A stretch of DNA of 64,000 bases, taken from contig JAMLHL010000007.1 of assembly GCA_023957125.1 (NCBI GenBank), positions 62,001 to 126,000 on the forward strand. Reading direction: 5' to 3'. The notes under the pieces were generated by a model. The model was not told the DNA's origin and did not search any database. It was given only the letters and a program-made list of their open reading frames with translations. The first letter of the stretch is position 1. Every line of letters begins with the position of its first letter. Shown one piece after another: positions 18,976-28,589 of this stretch. Position numbers and translations under genes: made by a program. The stretch comes from Chitinophagaceae bacterium. Lineage in GTDB: Bacteria; Bacteroidota; Bacteroidia; Chitinophagales; Chitinophagaceae.

Positions 18976-19395
18976 ATGATGGATTTTATTATGGTTCCCG
19001 CAATAATCGGGATTGTTACTTTGGGTATTTACAAATTGTTTGAACTGTTTGTACGCAAAAAAGAACGTTTGAACATCATTGAAAAAATCGGCGATAAACT
19101 GAATCCTTCCGATTTGAACCTGAATTTATCACTACCGGCATTATCCGGAAATACCGGTAAGTTCAACACGCTGAAATTTGCCTGTTTGTCACTGGGCGCA
19201 GGAATCGGACTTTTGATCGGCTATTTTATTTGTCTTAATACAGTGCCGGGATTCAATACAGGGGATTTCTTCAATAATACTTATCAGACGGTCAGTGTCA
19301 TCTATGGCGCTTCTGTTTTAACTTTTGGCGGGTTGGGCTTATTGATTGCATTTTTGGTAGAGATGAAATTTTCAAAAAGAAAATCCGGTGCGTAA
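18976..19395 (+). CDS. Small integral membrane protein, DUF6249-like
   Basis: A 139-residue protein with three predicted membrane segments (VPAIIGIVTLGIYKLFELFV, LSLGAGIGLLIGYFICL, VLTFGGLGLLIAFLVEM) and a charged loop with RKKERLNIIEKIGDKL. This layout resembles DUF6249 proteins, which are common next to sigma factor genes in Bacteroidota. It is divergent from the ECF sigma gene and may be one of its targets; that is inference. Confidence 0.65.
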   Translation: MMDFIMVPAIIGIVTLGIYKLFELFVRKKERLNIIEKIGDKLNPSDLNLNLSLPALSGNTGKFNTLKFACLSLGAGIGLLIGYFICLNTVPGFNTGDFFNNTYQTVSVIYGASVLTFGGLGLLIAFLVEMKFSKRKSGA

Positions 19396-19443
19396 AAAAT
19401 GCCCGGGTTGAGGAATGCTTTTGGAAAGTTTCAACCTGTTGCT

Positions 19444-19492
19444 ATGCGAGGCGTCTTCGCCTCGTATGTTTTTGTTGTCGCCTCCGGGCGAC
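19444..19492. repeat. REP-like double-hairpin repeat, copy 3
   Basis: Stem 1 at 19444-19453/19458-19467 (loop TCTT) and stem 2 GTCGCC/GGCGAC at 19477-19482/19487-19492 (loop TCCG). Relative to copy 1, stem 1 carries a G-to-A change matched by C-to-T on the other arm, a compensatory change that supports selection on, or origin from, a hairpin. It lies 49 bp after a stop and upstream of the sugar kinase. Confidence 0.8.
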
Positions 19493-19608
19493 ACTCCACA
19501 ATTTGAAATTGATTACATACCATCCGGCTTTACATCGTCATGGTACCAGCCCTGCAATTTCCCGCAGCCCTTTTTTGCGGTTCCGTTCCCCCCGCCTATC
19601 TTTATGCC

Positions 19609-20988
19609 ATGATGAGCAACAAACTGCCTGTTATAGCGATTTATGACATTGGTAAAACCAACAAAAAACTGTTCCTTTTCGATCGGGATTATGAAGTGGT
19701 TTATGAAAAAAACGTATCCCTTGCGGAAACCACCGATGAAGACGGGTTCCCTTCTGAAAACCTGGAATTATTGATCCGGTGGGTCAAAGATTCCTTCCGG
19801 GAGGTCATCCGGTCAGACGCCTACGATATCACGGCGGTCAATTTTACGGCTTACGGCGCCAGCTTCGTACATATTGACAAAGAGGGTAATCCGCTAACGC
19901 CCCTGTACAATTACCTGAAGCCTTACCCGGAGGCACTAAAGAAAAAATTTTACAATAAGTATGGAGGTGAGATCATGGTTTCTATGCATACTGCTTCCCC
20001 CGTATTAGGCAGTCTGAACTCCGGGATGCAATTGTACCGCCTGAAGCATGAACAAAAATCCATATTTGATCAGATCGCTTATTCCCTGCACCTGCCCCAA
20101 TATATCAGTTACCTGCTCACCCGGCAAACCTGTTCCGATATTACCAGCATCGGATGCCATACCAACCTGTGGAACTTTCCCCAAAACACTTATCACGAAT
20201 GGGTTTACAGAGAAGGCGTAATTAATAAACTGGCGCCGATCTTCCCGTCGGACAGGGTGAAAACAATAACCGCCGGGGGCAAAACCATGTTGTCGGGCGT
20301 TGGATTACACGACAGTTCAGCCGCGCTGATCCCTTATCTCACCAGTTTCAAAGAGCCTTTTGTACTGATTTCCACCGGTACCTGGTCCATCAGCCTCAAT
20401 CCCTTCAACAGTCATCCCCTGACGGTGGAGGAACTGCAAAAGGATTGCCTGAGTTATATCACATTCCAGGGGCAACCCGTTAAAGCTTCCCGGTTGTTTG
20501 CGGGCTACGAACATGAGCAACAGGTAAAGCGTTTGGCAGCACATTTTTCCAAATCAAAAGAGGAATATACCACCATCTCCTTCAACCGCAATATCATCGA
20601 ATCATTGAGATCCCGGGTCCATGCCCTCACCGGCGCCGGCGAAGCGGGTATAACCGAATTCTCCGCGAGGGACTTACACACTTTTAACAGTTATGAACAG
20701 GCTTATCATCAATTGATGCTGGACATTATGAACAAGCAGATTGAGTCCACCCGGTTGGTACTGAAAGGAACCGATACCCGAAGAATTTTCGTAGATGGAG
20801 GATTTGGCAAAAACCCGTTGTATATGTATTTGCTCGCCGAAGCCTTCCCCGATATTGAAGTATATGCCGCTTCTATAGCCCAGGCAACAGCGTTTGGCGC
20901 CGCCCTGGCGATACATCCACACTGGAACCCCAACCCCGTTCCGCCTGATATTATCAAACTAAAGTATTACACGCATAGCCGCGGCTGA
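19609..20988 (+). CDS. rhaB: FGGY-family carbohydrate kinase, probable L-rhamnulokinase
   Basis: A 459-residue sugar kinase with the N-terminal phosphate motif YDIGKTNKKLFLFD, the central STGTWSISLNPF segment and the C-terminal FVDGGFGKNPLYMYLL ATP-binding motif. Such kinases phosphorylate a ketose such as L-rhamnulose or L-fuculose. All other steps of rhamnose catabolism are encoded at 5.8-10.8 kb while no other kinase is present, so L-rhamnulokinase is the best call. The frame is open upstream to 19540, but the double ATG at 19609/19612 gives the usual family start. The 8.7-kb separation from rhaI is unusual and ends at a repeat copy. Confidence 0.8.
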   Translation: MMSNKLPVIAIYDIGKTNKKLFLFDRDYEVVYEKNVSLAETTDEDGFPSENLELLIRWVKDSFREVIRSDAYDITAVNFTAYGASFVHIDKEGNPLTPLYNYLKPYPEALKKKFYNKYGGEIMVSMHTASPVLGSLNSGMQLYRLKHEQKSIFDQIAYSLHLPQYISYLLTRQTCSDITSIGCHTNLWNFPQNTYHEWVYREGVINKLAPIFPSDRVKTITAGGKTMLSGVGLHDSSAALIPYLTSFKEPFVLISTGTWSISLNPFNSHPLTVEELQKDCLSYITFQGQPVKASRLFAGYEHEQQVKRLAAHFSKSKEEYTTISFNRNIIESLRSRVHALTGAGEAGITEFSARDLHTFNSYEQAYHQLMLDIMNKQIESTRLVLKGTDTRRIFVDGGFGKNPLYMYLLAEAFPDIEVYAASIAQATAFGAALAIHPHWNPNPVPPDIIKLKYYTHSRG

Positions 20989-21157
20989 AATAATTAAATC
21001 CGAACAAAACGCGACTGTACTGGTCCATGCCAGTTCCACTTGTCCACCGCCTGTGGAAAAAAGAATCGGGATTTTCTACCTGCGTAACCGATATTTAACG
21101 CATCCTTTGTGCAATAAAGAAAGACATTCATTCGTCTATACCTTATCATTGTAGTCC

Positions 21158-22042
21158 ATGGAAGAAAACAGGGAAATAAACGCGCTGATGTATCTCATAA
21201 CGGATCCTGACCTTGAGGTATTCCAGTCTGTCAGCGAAAGAATTGAAAGTTATGGCCGATCCATCATTCCCAACCTGGAACAGCTATGGGAAAATACGCC
21301 GGATGGGGAAGTACAGGAAAAGATTGAATCGCTCATACACCGGCTGCATTTCCGGGAACTGCAGTCCGAATTCTCCACGTTTGCCCAATCCACCCGGCAC
21401 GACCTGTTAGAAGGAGCAATGCTCGTGGCAAGATATTTATACCCGGATATGGCAGACAATACGGTATTGCAGGACATAGAAAAAATAAAACGCAATATCT
21501 GGCTGGAACTGAACAACTATCTTACAGGGCTGGAGCAGATCAACATTGTCAATCGTATCCTCTTCAATTATTATAAGTTTAAAGGGGTGGAAATAGCCTA
21601 TCAGCACCCTGAAGAATTTCTTATCAACAAGGTGCTGGAAACCAAACGAGGCAATTCGATCATCAACGGTATCCTGTACCAGTTGCTCTGCAGCCGGCTC
21701 GATATCCCGGTAAAAGCGATCAGGATACCTCACCAGTTTTTACTGGCTTATTTTGATACTTCGTATGAATATTTCAATGCCCCAAAAAACGATTTAAATA
21801 TTCACTTTTATATTGATCCCTTAAACGGCCACGTGTACACGCAAAAAGATGTGGAAAATTATTTCAAAAATACAGGTATTCCTCTTTCTACTTCCTATTT
21901 CAAACCTATGGAACACAAGCAGATCTTCCGGTTTTTACTGGAGGAGTTAGCCAAATGTTTCAGTTTCGGTGATCATCGGTATAAAAGCGAGGAACTGCTT
22001 TCGCTGGCGGATATTATGAAATACAGCAATAACATTGGATGA
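21158..22042 (+). CDS. SirB1/transglutaminase-like protein
   Basis: A 294-residue protein. The N-terminal 90 residues are helical and HEAT-like. The central part has the SirB1 N-terminal transglutaminase-like fold: NIVNRILFNYYKFKGV, then KRGNSIINGILYQLLCSRL and IPHQFLLAYFD. The usual catalytic Cys of active transglutaminases is not obvious. These proteins are cytoplasmic and their function is poorly known. The acyltransferase gene follows on the same strand after about 155 bp. Confidence 0.78.
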   Translation: MEENREINALMYLITDPDLEVFQSVSERIESYGRSIIPNLEQLWENTPDGEVQEKIESLIHRLHFRELQSEFSTFAQSTRHDLLEGAMLVARYLYPDMADNTVLQDIEKIKRNIWLELNNYLTGLEQINIVNRILFNYYKFKGVEIAYQHPEEFLINKVLETKRGNSIINGILYQLLCSRLDIPVKAIRIPHQFLLAYFDTSYEYFNAPKNDLNIHFYIDPLNGHVYTQKDVENYFKNTGIPLSTSYFKPMEHKQIFRFLLEELAKCFSFGDHRYKSEELLSLADIMKYSNNIG

Positions 22043-22198
22043 CGATCAACCCGCTGCCGGCCGGTGATGCCGATCGGAATTTAACGATGGCGCGAAGACT
22101 TTGGCTACACCCTATTCCCCTGTGCGCATGGATGGCTCATGGCAATCAGCGGGTAAGCCTTATTTTTGCTCCGCCTGAAAATAAATCAAAGATCATCC

Positions 22199-22957
22199 AT
22201 GGAGGGGTTAAAAAAAGTTGCTCTGTTTCTTTATAACATATATGCCGTCCTGTTGTTTGTGTTGCTGATGCTGGTTGTTTTTCCTTTGGCGGCTATCGCT
22301 TCGTTTTTCGGCCCGGTCGGAGGGGCAAATGCTGTTTACCGGATTTGCAGGTACTGGGGTGATACCTGGTTTCCTCTGGTGGGAATTTTTCATAAAAACA
22401 TTTATGAATCTCCTCACAACAAAAACCGGTCTTATATTTTTGTGAGCAATCACACCTCTTTTCTGGACGCTGCCATAATAGTAAAAACCTACCGGCAACC
22501 CCTACGCGCTCTGGGAAAAAAAGAAACCGGCAATATTCCCATATTCGGATACATATATAGAAATGCTATTGTAACCGTTGACCGCAGCAAAGCGGCAGAC
22601 CGTTTCCGGAGTGTACAAAAATTGAAATCGGTGTTGCAAAAACAAATCTCTATTTTAATCTTTCCGGAAGGCACTTTCAATGAAACCGGCAAGCCCCTGA
22701 AACCTTTTTTTGACGGCGCTTTCCGTATTGCCATCGAAACGCAAACGCCTATCAAACCTGTTTTGTTGCTCGACGCCTATCGCAGGATGCCCCCGGGAAA
22801 AATATTTACGCTCAGCCCCGGAAGGAGCAGAGCCGTTTTTCTGGAAGAGATTGCCGTGCAGGGCTTCACCATCGAAGACATAGAAACCCTGAAACGAAAA
22901 GTATTCACCCGGATGGAGCAGCGGTTGCAGCAATACGGGGCAAGTTGGATGAGATAG
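22199..22957 (+). CDS. 1-acyl-sn-glycerol-3-phosphate acyltransferase (PlsC family)
   Basis: A 252-residue membrane-associated acyltransferase. An N-terminal hydrophobic region precedes the catalytic NHTSFLD motif (NH-x4-D, residues about 84-90) and the FPEGT motif (about residue 155). It transfers a fatty acyl group to lysophosphatidic acid in phospholipid synthesis. A TTG at 22166 would add 11 residues; the ATG at 22199 fits the family better. Family is certain, exact substrate less so. Confidence 0.88.
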   Translation: MEGLKKVALFLYNIYAVLLFVLLMLVVFPLAAIASFFGPVGGANAVYRICRYWGDTWFPLVGIFHKNIYESPHNKNRSYIFVSNHTSFLDAAIIVKTYRQPLRALGKKETGNIPIFGYIYRNAIVTVDRSKAADRFRSVQKLKSVLQKQISILIFPEGTFNETGKPLKPFFDGAFRIAIETQTPIKPVLLLDAYRRMPPGKIFTLSPGRSRAVFLEEIAVQGFTIEDIETLKRKVFTRMEQRLQQYGASWMR

Positions 22958-23075
22958 CTAAAGTAAAAGGGAGAACACCAGAGAAGATATCGCACCTGAT
23001 GCACGAATATTTCCTATTTATGTCGTGCATTACCGGCGCGAATTCATAAACAAGCGGTATCCGGTTTCAAATTTC

Positions 23076-24458
23076 TCAGGGATGCAATTTCACCGTTTCA
23101 ATGGTATGATTCAACCGGCTTCTTTCCGCTGCAAAAGCCATCAGGTGGCTCACTACCGACACATCAATCGTTGAGGAAAGAATACGGGCGTCCTGATGAC
23201 CCACAGCCTGTACCCAGTCCTGTACCAGCCGGTGATCTCCGCCGCCATGAAAATCTGTTTTTAAACTCCACATGGTTTGTTGCCCGCTCCTGAAATCCGT
23301 GATGGTATATTTCTCCATATCACCCACAATATCGCCTTTGGTCCCCATGATCTTCGTACATCTGCCTTCATAGGAAGTAAGTCCTTCCATAGAGAAAACC
23401 GCGGTGATATTTTTAGCGAACCGCATATTTACTGTAAGATGATCGGGCTGGTTATTATCCATCCGGTACACGCAACGTCCGTAATCCGTTGTTTTTAATT
23501 TTTTCAAAATAATATAATCCCAGTTATGGCGCTGCTCCGGCAGATCGAATACATACAGTCTCTTCCTGTCTCTATAATAGATCTGCAACGCCGAAAAGGG
23601 GCAGGTGGCTTCCACCGCACAATTATCCGTACATCTTTCCGTGCTCCCAGCGGGGGCGTTCTCATTCGTAAAATGCCGCAATCCGCCAAAACACTGAACA
23701 TCCTCAATGGGCTCATTGATCAGCCACCTCAGGATATCGGTATCATGACAGGACTTTGCCAGGATAATAGGGGAAGAAGTGGTACTGTTGTGCCAGTTGC
23801 CTCTCACATAGGAATGGGCCATGTGATCAAAACCAATAGGTTCCATGTGCTGCACACTTACAATATCACCGATAATACCTGAACTTAAAATTTCTTTCAA
23901 CTGCCGGAAATACGGAGAATAGCGCAGTACATGACATACCCCTACAATTCTGCCCGTTGCAGTTGCTTTCTCGTGGATCTGCCGGCATTCTTCTTCGGTA
24001 AGAGCGATCGGTTTTTCCAATAACACATCATAGCCGGCATCCAGGGCACGCAGACAGGGAGCTGCATGCAGGGCATCGGGAGTAGCAATAATTACGGCAT
24101 CCGCAAATTTTTTTCGCTCAAATACGGCCTCCCAATTATAAAAACGGTTTTGCGCCTCAATGTGATGTTTACGGGCAAAACGGCCATTGCGAACCGCATT
24201 TCCATCCGCCACGCCAACGATCTGCAACTCGTGGGGGTAGATCAGCGCGTAATCGGCATAGATGTTCCCCCGGTTGCCTGCCCCGATCAAAATAGCAGTT
24301 ACCGGTTTTTTCAGGGGGCGATGTAAAGGGTTTTTATATATGTCCTGTTTTAACCCCAGCAATACGGCTATTTCCTTCCAGGTGAGGATAAAAGATTCGG
24401 CAGCCTGGTTCAACGTTTCTACCGCTATATTTCTAAAGGAAAAATTTCTTAAAGGCAT
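23076..24458 (-). CDS. Gfo/Idh/MocA-family oxidoreductase
   Basis: A 460-residue NAD(P)-dependent oxidoreductase. The Rossmann fold begins near residue 53 (AILIGAGNRGNIYADYA) and the catalytic EKPIAL lies around 145. The C-terminal domain carries a Cys cluster ERCTDNCAVEATCPFSA, seen in one subgroup of this family and possibly metal-binding. About 45 residues precede the Rossmann fold, without a clear signal peptide. Substrate is unknown; sugars or glycosides are typical. It is divergent from the PL8 lyase gene, which suggests a polysaccharide-related role. Confidence 0.82.
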   Translation of the reverse strand: MPLRNFSFRNIAVETLNQAAESFILTWKEIAVLLGLKQDIYKNPLHRPLKKPVTAILIGAGNRGNIYADYALIYPHELQIVGVADGNAVRNGRFARKHHIEAQNRFYNWEAVFERKKFADAVIIATPDALHAAPCLRALDAGYDVLLEKPIALTEEECRQIHEKATATGRIVGVCHVLRYSPYFRQLKEILSSGIIGDIVSVQHMEPIGFDHMAHSYVRGNWHNSTTSSPIILAKSCHDTDILRWLINEPIEDVQCFGGLRHFTNENAPAGSTERCTDNCAVEATCPFSALQIYYRDRKRLYVFDLPEQRHNWDYIILKKLKTTDYGRCVYRMDNNQPDHLTVNMRFAKNITAVFSMEGLTSYEGRCTKIMGTKGDIVGDMEKYTITDFRSGQQTMWSLKTDFHGGGDHRLVQDWVQAVGHQDARILSSTIDVSVVSHLMAFAAERSRLNHTIETVKLHP

Positions 24459-24729
24459 GCATCTTAATTTTGATCACCAACTGGTTACGCTGTTGTAAAT
24501 GTAAAGATCATAAAGCAAATGGCAAACCGGGCGCCGTTTCTGATCCGTTTGTCAGGTATAATTCCCGGTGTCCGGCAATAAAAAAAATGCTTTCAGCATG
24601 AAACTTGCACGGTTATTGATAGATGGCACTATGCAACCGGCCTGATCGGGATAATGCTGTGAACACCCCCTAACCTTGAATACAATCAGATGTATTTGTT
24701 TTTATGGAGTCCTTACGAAGCCTTTCAAT

Positions 24730-27700
24730 ATGATGCAGTTAAGAGTAAGTTTCAGCCCGCTGTTTAACCCGGTGAGAAGAATCCTGATCTCCCTACCCTG
24801 CTGTTCCTTTAACCGAATCGGAAATATTTTTACCGTTCCGGTGAGGATCTTATTCCTATCGGTAATATGCTCAACAACGTTTCTCAACGGCAGGGCGCAA
24901 CCCAACCTGGAAAATACGGTTCCCTCTAATTATGTTGTTAATAAGGGCGCGCTCTCCATCAGCAATCGTCATTACCGCCTGGGGGTTCAATCGTTGAAAT
25001 GGGACTGGCTGGGCGGCGACACGCTTATTATAGATCTCAGTCCTGCAGAAGAAGAGTGGGTCAATGCCAATTTGTTGGTCTGGGGGCAGAACCATTTCGA
25101 AATGTGGGTACACAACGAGCTCCCGGCAGCCGATACCTTCCAGGTTGCGTTTATAAACTGGCAGGGACACAATCAATTCCGGTTTAGTTTCAACATTAAT
25201 TACGAGGGATGGAGAAGAATGCTGCGCAGCTACCGTCACGACATGCTCAAAGAATACGTTCAGTATGATAAATACTGGTGGAATGTTGACAAAATTTTCA
25301 TAGTTGCTCCTCCCGAGGGCAGCGGATCGGTATATCTCGACAACATTCAATATATGCGAACTTCCGAAATGAAATATGCCGATCGCCAGATGCCGGATCT
25401 ATGCACCTTGGCCAGTGAATCGTACTATTCGGATGATCGTTTTCGCATACTGGATTCTCTCAGCGCCAAATTACCGCTCACCACCCCTACTCCGGAACAA
25501 CTTGACGACATCAGCATTATCAAACAAAGGATTCTTGAGACAGGCACCGGAACTGCTCCTGCCACCAGCGAATTGAATGACGCCAATACAAAATACGCCA
25601 GCTATTCCATAGAAACCGAAGATGACCTTATAAGAGGAAAAGATATAGCCGATCCGTCTGAAATAGGAGACACGTTTTCAGCGTTAACCAGGGATTATAT
25701 ACATAACAGTAATACAGAAAGCAGGGACAAAGCAGTTAATTTGCTTAGGCTGATGCTCGACTGTGGTCTGGCAGGCGGCAGCGGCAGATGGCTTGCCGGA
25801 AGTTCCTGGGGTTACGATGACATGGTGTTTTTCAGAGCCCTGATCAGCGCTTCCACTTTTGTAGATGGCGCACTAAAACTTAAATTATGGGACTGGCTGA
25901 GATGGAGCATGGGTATCTCCCTGGGCTGGTTGCCCGACAATACGGGAAAATTTGACGAAGATAACTTTTATGTCCTCCGGGAGGCTTTCCAGTGTCTGAT
26001 CGTTTTTAGTCCTGACGAGGCTTATGCCCTGCAGGATATATCGAGTATCAGGGAGTATATTGAACAGTTTCTGCTGGATCAGCCCGGCACTACCGATGGC
26101 ATGAAACCGGATGGCACTGCATTTCATCATTATGGGCATTATAACGCCTATTCCTATACTTATGCCGCCATAATAGACCCTCTTCTTTATATGTTCAGGG
26201 GTACTTCTTTTCTGATCACGTCCCGTGCTTATAAAAACCTCAGGAAAGTGCTGTATGCACAATACCTGATGTGCAACAAAACACAGTACGCCAACAGTCT
26301 CAACGGCCGGCACCCCTTCAACTCTGTATTTACATTCTCAGGAGCATTCTATACCAAAATGGCGGAGATAGGCGGAGAGATCCTCGGATCCACTATTGAT
26401 GATATTGTGGCCGGCATGCATGCACGGACCTACGGACAGATCAGATCCCCCTATGATGTGCCCGCCGAAGCAGCCCCAAACGGATTCTGGCAAATGAATT
26501 ACAGTCCGTTAGCCATGTACCGGAAAGGAGAATGGGCGGCAACCATAAAAGGTATCAACAATTATTTCTGGGGTACTGAAATGACTTCTAACGAAAACCG
26601 GTACGGGCGCTATCAGGGTTATGGAGCAGTGGAAATAATGTACCCGGGAGGGCTTGACGCGAGCGGGTTCAACATCAAAGGCTGGGACTGGAACAAACCG
26701 CCGGGTACCACTACCATTCTTTTACCATTCAACGATCTGGAACTACCCGCTTCCGTGAGTTATCTGGCAGAGAAGAATCAACTCAACTTCTCCGGCGGCG
26801 TAAAATTTGGCAACCCGGCTCCTAAGGTACCTTCTGATGTGATCCTTGCCGATCTTCATGGCGGGTACGGCATGTTTGCACTGAATTTTCAACAAACTGC
26901 AGCCACCTCCACCCATAATCCCAGCTTCGTTTTCCGTAAATCCTACTTCAGTTTTGAAGATAAAATTGTTTGTATGGGAAGCAACATTAATAATAACGAC
27001 GCTTCTCATTCCACCATTACTACTTTATACCAGGGCGCCCTGCCTTCCCCAGGCACTGTCACCATCGTTGACGGAACAAGCGTCACGGGACTGAACCAGG
27101 CCGACAACCTCAGCAAAAACGGTATCCACTGGCTGATAGATGCTTACAACACCGGCTACTATATTCTTCCGGGAAATACGATACATGTAGAACGTCAGTC
27201 TCAGACCAGTCCTGACCACTCGGGATCTACAGCCACCACTACTGCTAATTTCGCCAATGCCTATATAGATCATGGGAAAGCTCCCTCCGGGGGTAAATAT
27301 GCGTACGTAATAGCGCCCAATACTACGAGCGAAAAAATGGCCGACTTTGCAGATGATATGCAATCACCTTCAACCGCTGCATTCAACATTCTGCAGCAGG
27401 ACAGTGCCGCTCATATTGTTCGTGAAAACGCCAGCGGAGTAACCGCGTTCAGCCTCTTTTTATCTAACGACAACCTGACATCCAACCATCTCCTCAAAAG
27501 CAATGATGTACCCTGCGTTACCATCATGCAGTTGAAAGACGACACCCTGCGGATTTCACTGGTCAATCCCGACCTCAATCTCATCAACAACCGGAGCGTC
27601 GCCGTTCCCGTTACTTTAACGCTTTATGGAACCTGGTCAAAATTACCCGATGAAACCGCAAAATTTGCCAATATACTGTCTTCCACGGGAGGAACCACCG

Positions 27701-28302
27701 TTTTGCAGTTTGATCCGACCGACGGGTTACCGGCAGAGATCGCTTTGATCCAGAACACAGAAGTTATCCTGCCTGTAACTTTACTGTCTTTCACCGGGCT
27801 TGCCGACCCGTCCGGTAACCAAAACCTGCTCCATCTCAAAATTGAAAATGACGGCGAGGGTACCATTTTTTATCTGGAACGTACAAGCCCGGATAATCCT
27901 ACATGGGAAACGATTGCCAACCACAACTTTGGGTCAGAAACAGGTACCCGGGAATTCGAATTTCCGGATAGAAACCTACTGCTACCGATGTATGTATATC
28001 GAATTAGGTGGCAGGAAAGTTCAGGGACCTGGCGATATTCGGGAACGGTTACACTACGGAACCAACAACCGGGAAAAATTACAATAGCCCCCAATCCTGC
28101 AAAAGATGCTTTCACTATCCGGCTTACACAAAAATTCCAGGGTAACTTATACTGGAGTTTGTCGGATATATCCGGCAGGATATTGAAACAGGGGCATTGT
28201 GGGAACACCGTTGAAAAGATTCCGGTTCACGGTTTAGCTTCTGGTTTGTATCTTTTGCACCTCTCAACAGGTGAAACCATGCGAATAGCAATACTGCGAT
28301 AG
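24730..28302 (+). CDS. Polysaccharide lyase family 8 (chondroitin/hyaluronan lyase-like), T9SS cargo
   Basis: A secreted lyase of about 1190 residues. After a hydrophobic signal region (ILFLSVICSTTFLNGRAQ) comes the chondroitinase ABC-type N-terminal lectin-like domain, an alpha/alpha toroid with GSGRWLAGSSWGYDDMVFF and the catalytic FHHYGHYNAYSYTYA (His and Tyr, about residues 465-477), then the PL8 beta-sandwich domains. The last 75 residues form a T9SS type A sorting domain (ITIAPNPAKDAFTI to YLLHLSTGE). It should cleave uronic-acid glycosaminoglycans by beta-elimination outside the cell. The start is uncertain: a TTG at 24676, ATGs at 24730/24733, or a GTG at 24841 directly before the signal are all possible. 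Confidence 0.87.
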   Translation: MMQLRVSFSPLFNPVRRILISLPCCSFNRIGNIFTVPVRILFLSVICSTTFLNGRAQPNLENTVPSNYVVNKGALSISNRHYRLGVQSLKWDWLGGDTLIIDLSPAEEEWVNANLLVWGQNHFEMWVHNELPAADTFQVAFINWQGHNQFRFSFNINYEGWRRMLRSYRHDMLKEYVQYDKYWWNVDKIFIVAPPEGSGSVYLDNIQYMRTSEMKYADRQMPDLCTLASESYYSDDRFRILDSLSAKLPLTTPTPEQLDDISIIKQRILETGTGTAPATSELNDANTKYASYSIETEDDLIRGKDIADPSEIGDTFSALTRDYIHNSNTESRDKAVNLLRLMLDCGLAGGSGRWLAGSSWGYDDMVFFRALISASTFVDGALKLKLWDWLRWSMGISLGWLPDNTGKFDEDNFYVLREAFQCLIVFSPDEAYALQDISSIREYIEQFLLDQPGTTDGMKPDGTAFHHYGHYNAYSYTYAAIIDPLLYMFRGTSFLITSRAYKNLRKVLYAQYLMCNKTQYANSLNGRHPFNSVFTFSGAFYTKMAEIGGEILGSTIDDIVAGMHARTYGQIRSPYDVPAEAAPNGFWQMNYSPLAMYRKGEWAATIKGINNYFWGTEMTSNENRYGRYQGYGAVEIMYPGGLDASGFNIKGWDWNKPPGTTTILLPFNDLELPASVSYLAEKNQLNFSGGVKFGNPAPKVPSDVILADLHGGYGMFALNFQQTAATSTHNPSFVFRKSYFSFEDKIVCMGSNINNNDASHSTITTLYQGALPSPGTVTIVDGTSVTGLNQADNLSKNGIHWLIDAYNTGYYILPGNTIHVERQSQTSPDHSGSTATTTANFANAYIDHGKAPSGGKYAYVIAPNTTSEKMADFADDMQSPSTAAFNILQQDSAAHIVRENASGVTAFSLFLSNDNLTSNHLLKSNDVPCVTIMQLKDDTLRISLVNPDLNLINNRSVAVPVTLTLYGTWSKLPDETAKFANILSSTGGTTVLQFDPTDGLPAEIALIQNTEVILPVTLLSFTGLADPSGNQNLLHLKIENDGEGTIFYLERTSPDNPTWETIANHNFGSETGTREFEFPDRNLLLPMYVYRIRWQESSGTWRYSGTVTLRNQQPGKITIAPNPAKDAFTIRLTQKFQGNLYWSLSDISGRILKQGHCGNTVEKIPVHGLASGLYLLHLSTGETMRIAILR

Positions 28303-28459
28303 AAACAATGTTCCGGCCTGAAAGCTGATAATCTTTAAAAAAAATGAAAGCGCCCAAATTTCCCGGGTGCAACAATTATATATACACCGTCATTAACTAA
28401 TTCATTTTCAATAAATTAAAATGGTGTATTCTGCTTTGTTGCACCTGAGTGCAGGGGGA

Positions 28460-28589
28460 ATTTTAAAGGGTGCATCCCATATTTTCGCTCCACCTGTGGC
28501 ATTCCGGTCGGTGGGACACCGACCGGTAGTGAGTTCTACAGGCGGGTGTCACACCCGCCTGCGAAAATATGGGATGCACCCATTTTAAA
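28460..28589. mobile_element. MITE-like element A, 114 bp with 8-bp target duplication
   Basis: The element runs 28468-28581. Its ends are perfect 21-bp inverted repeats (28468-28488 with 28561-28581). Inside are two perfect hairpins: a 10-bp stem at 28504-28513/28517-28526 and a 10-bp stem at 28540-28549/28551-28560. ATTTTAAA flanks it on both sides (28460-28467 and 28582-28589), an apparent target-site duplication. It has no coding capacity. It sits in the 455-bp gap between the PL8 lyase and etfB; the rest of that gap is AT-rich with no gene. Confidence 0.85.
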
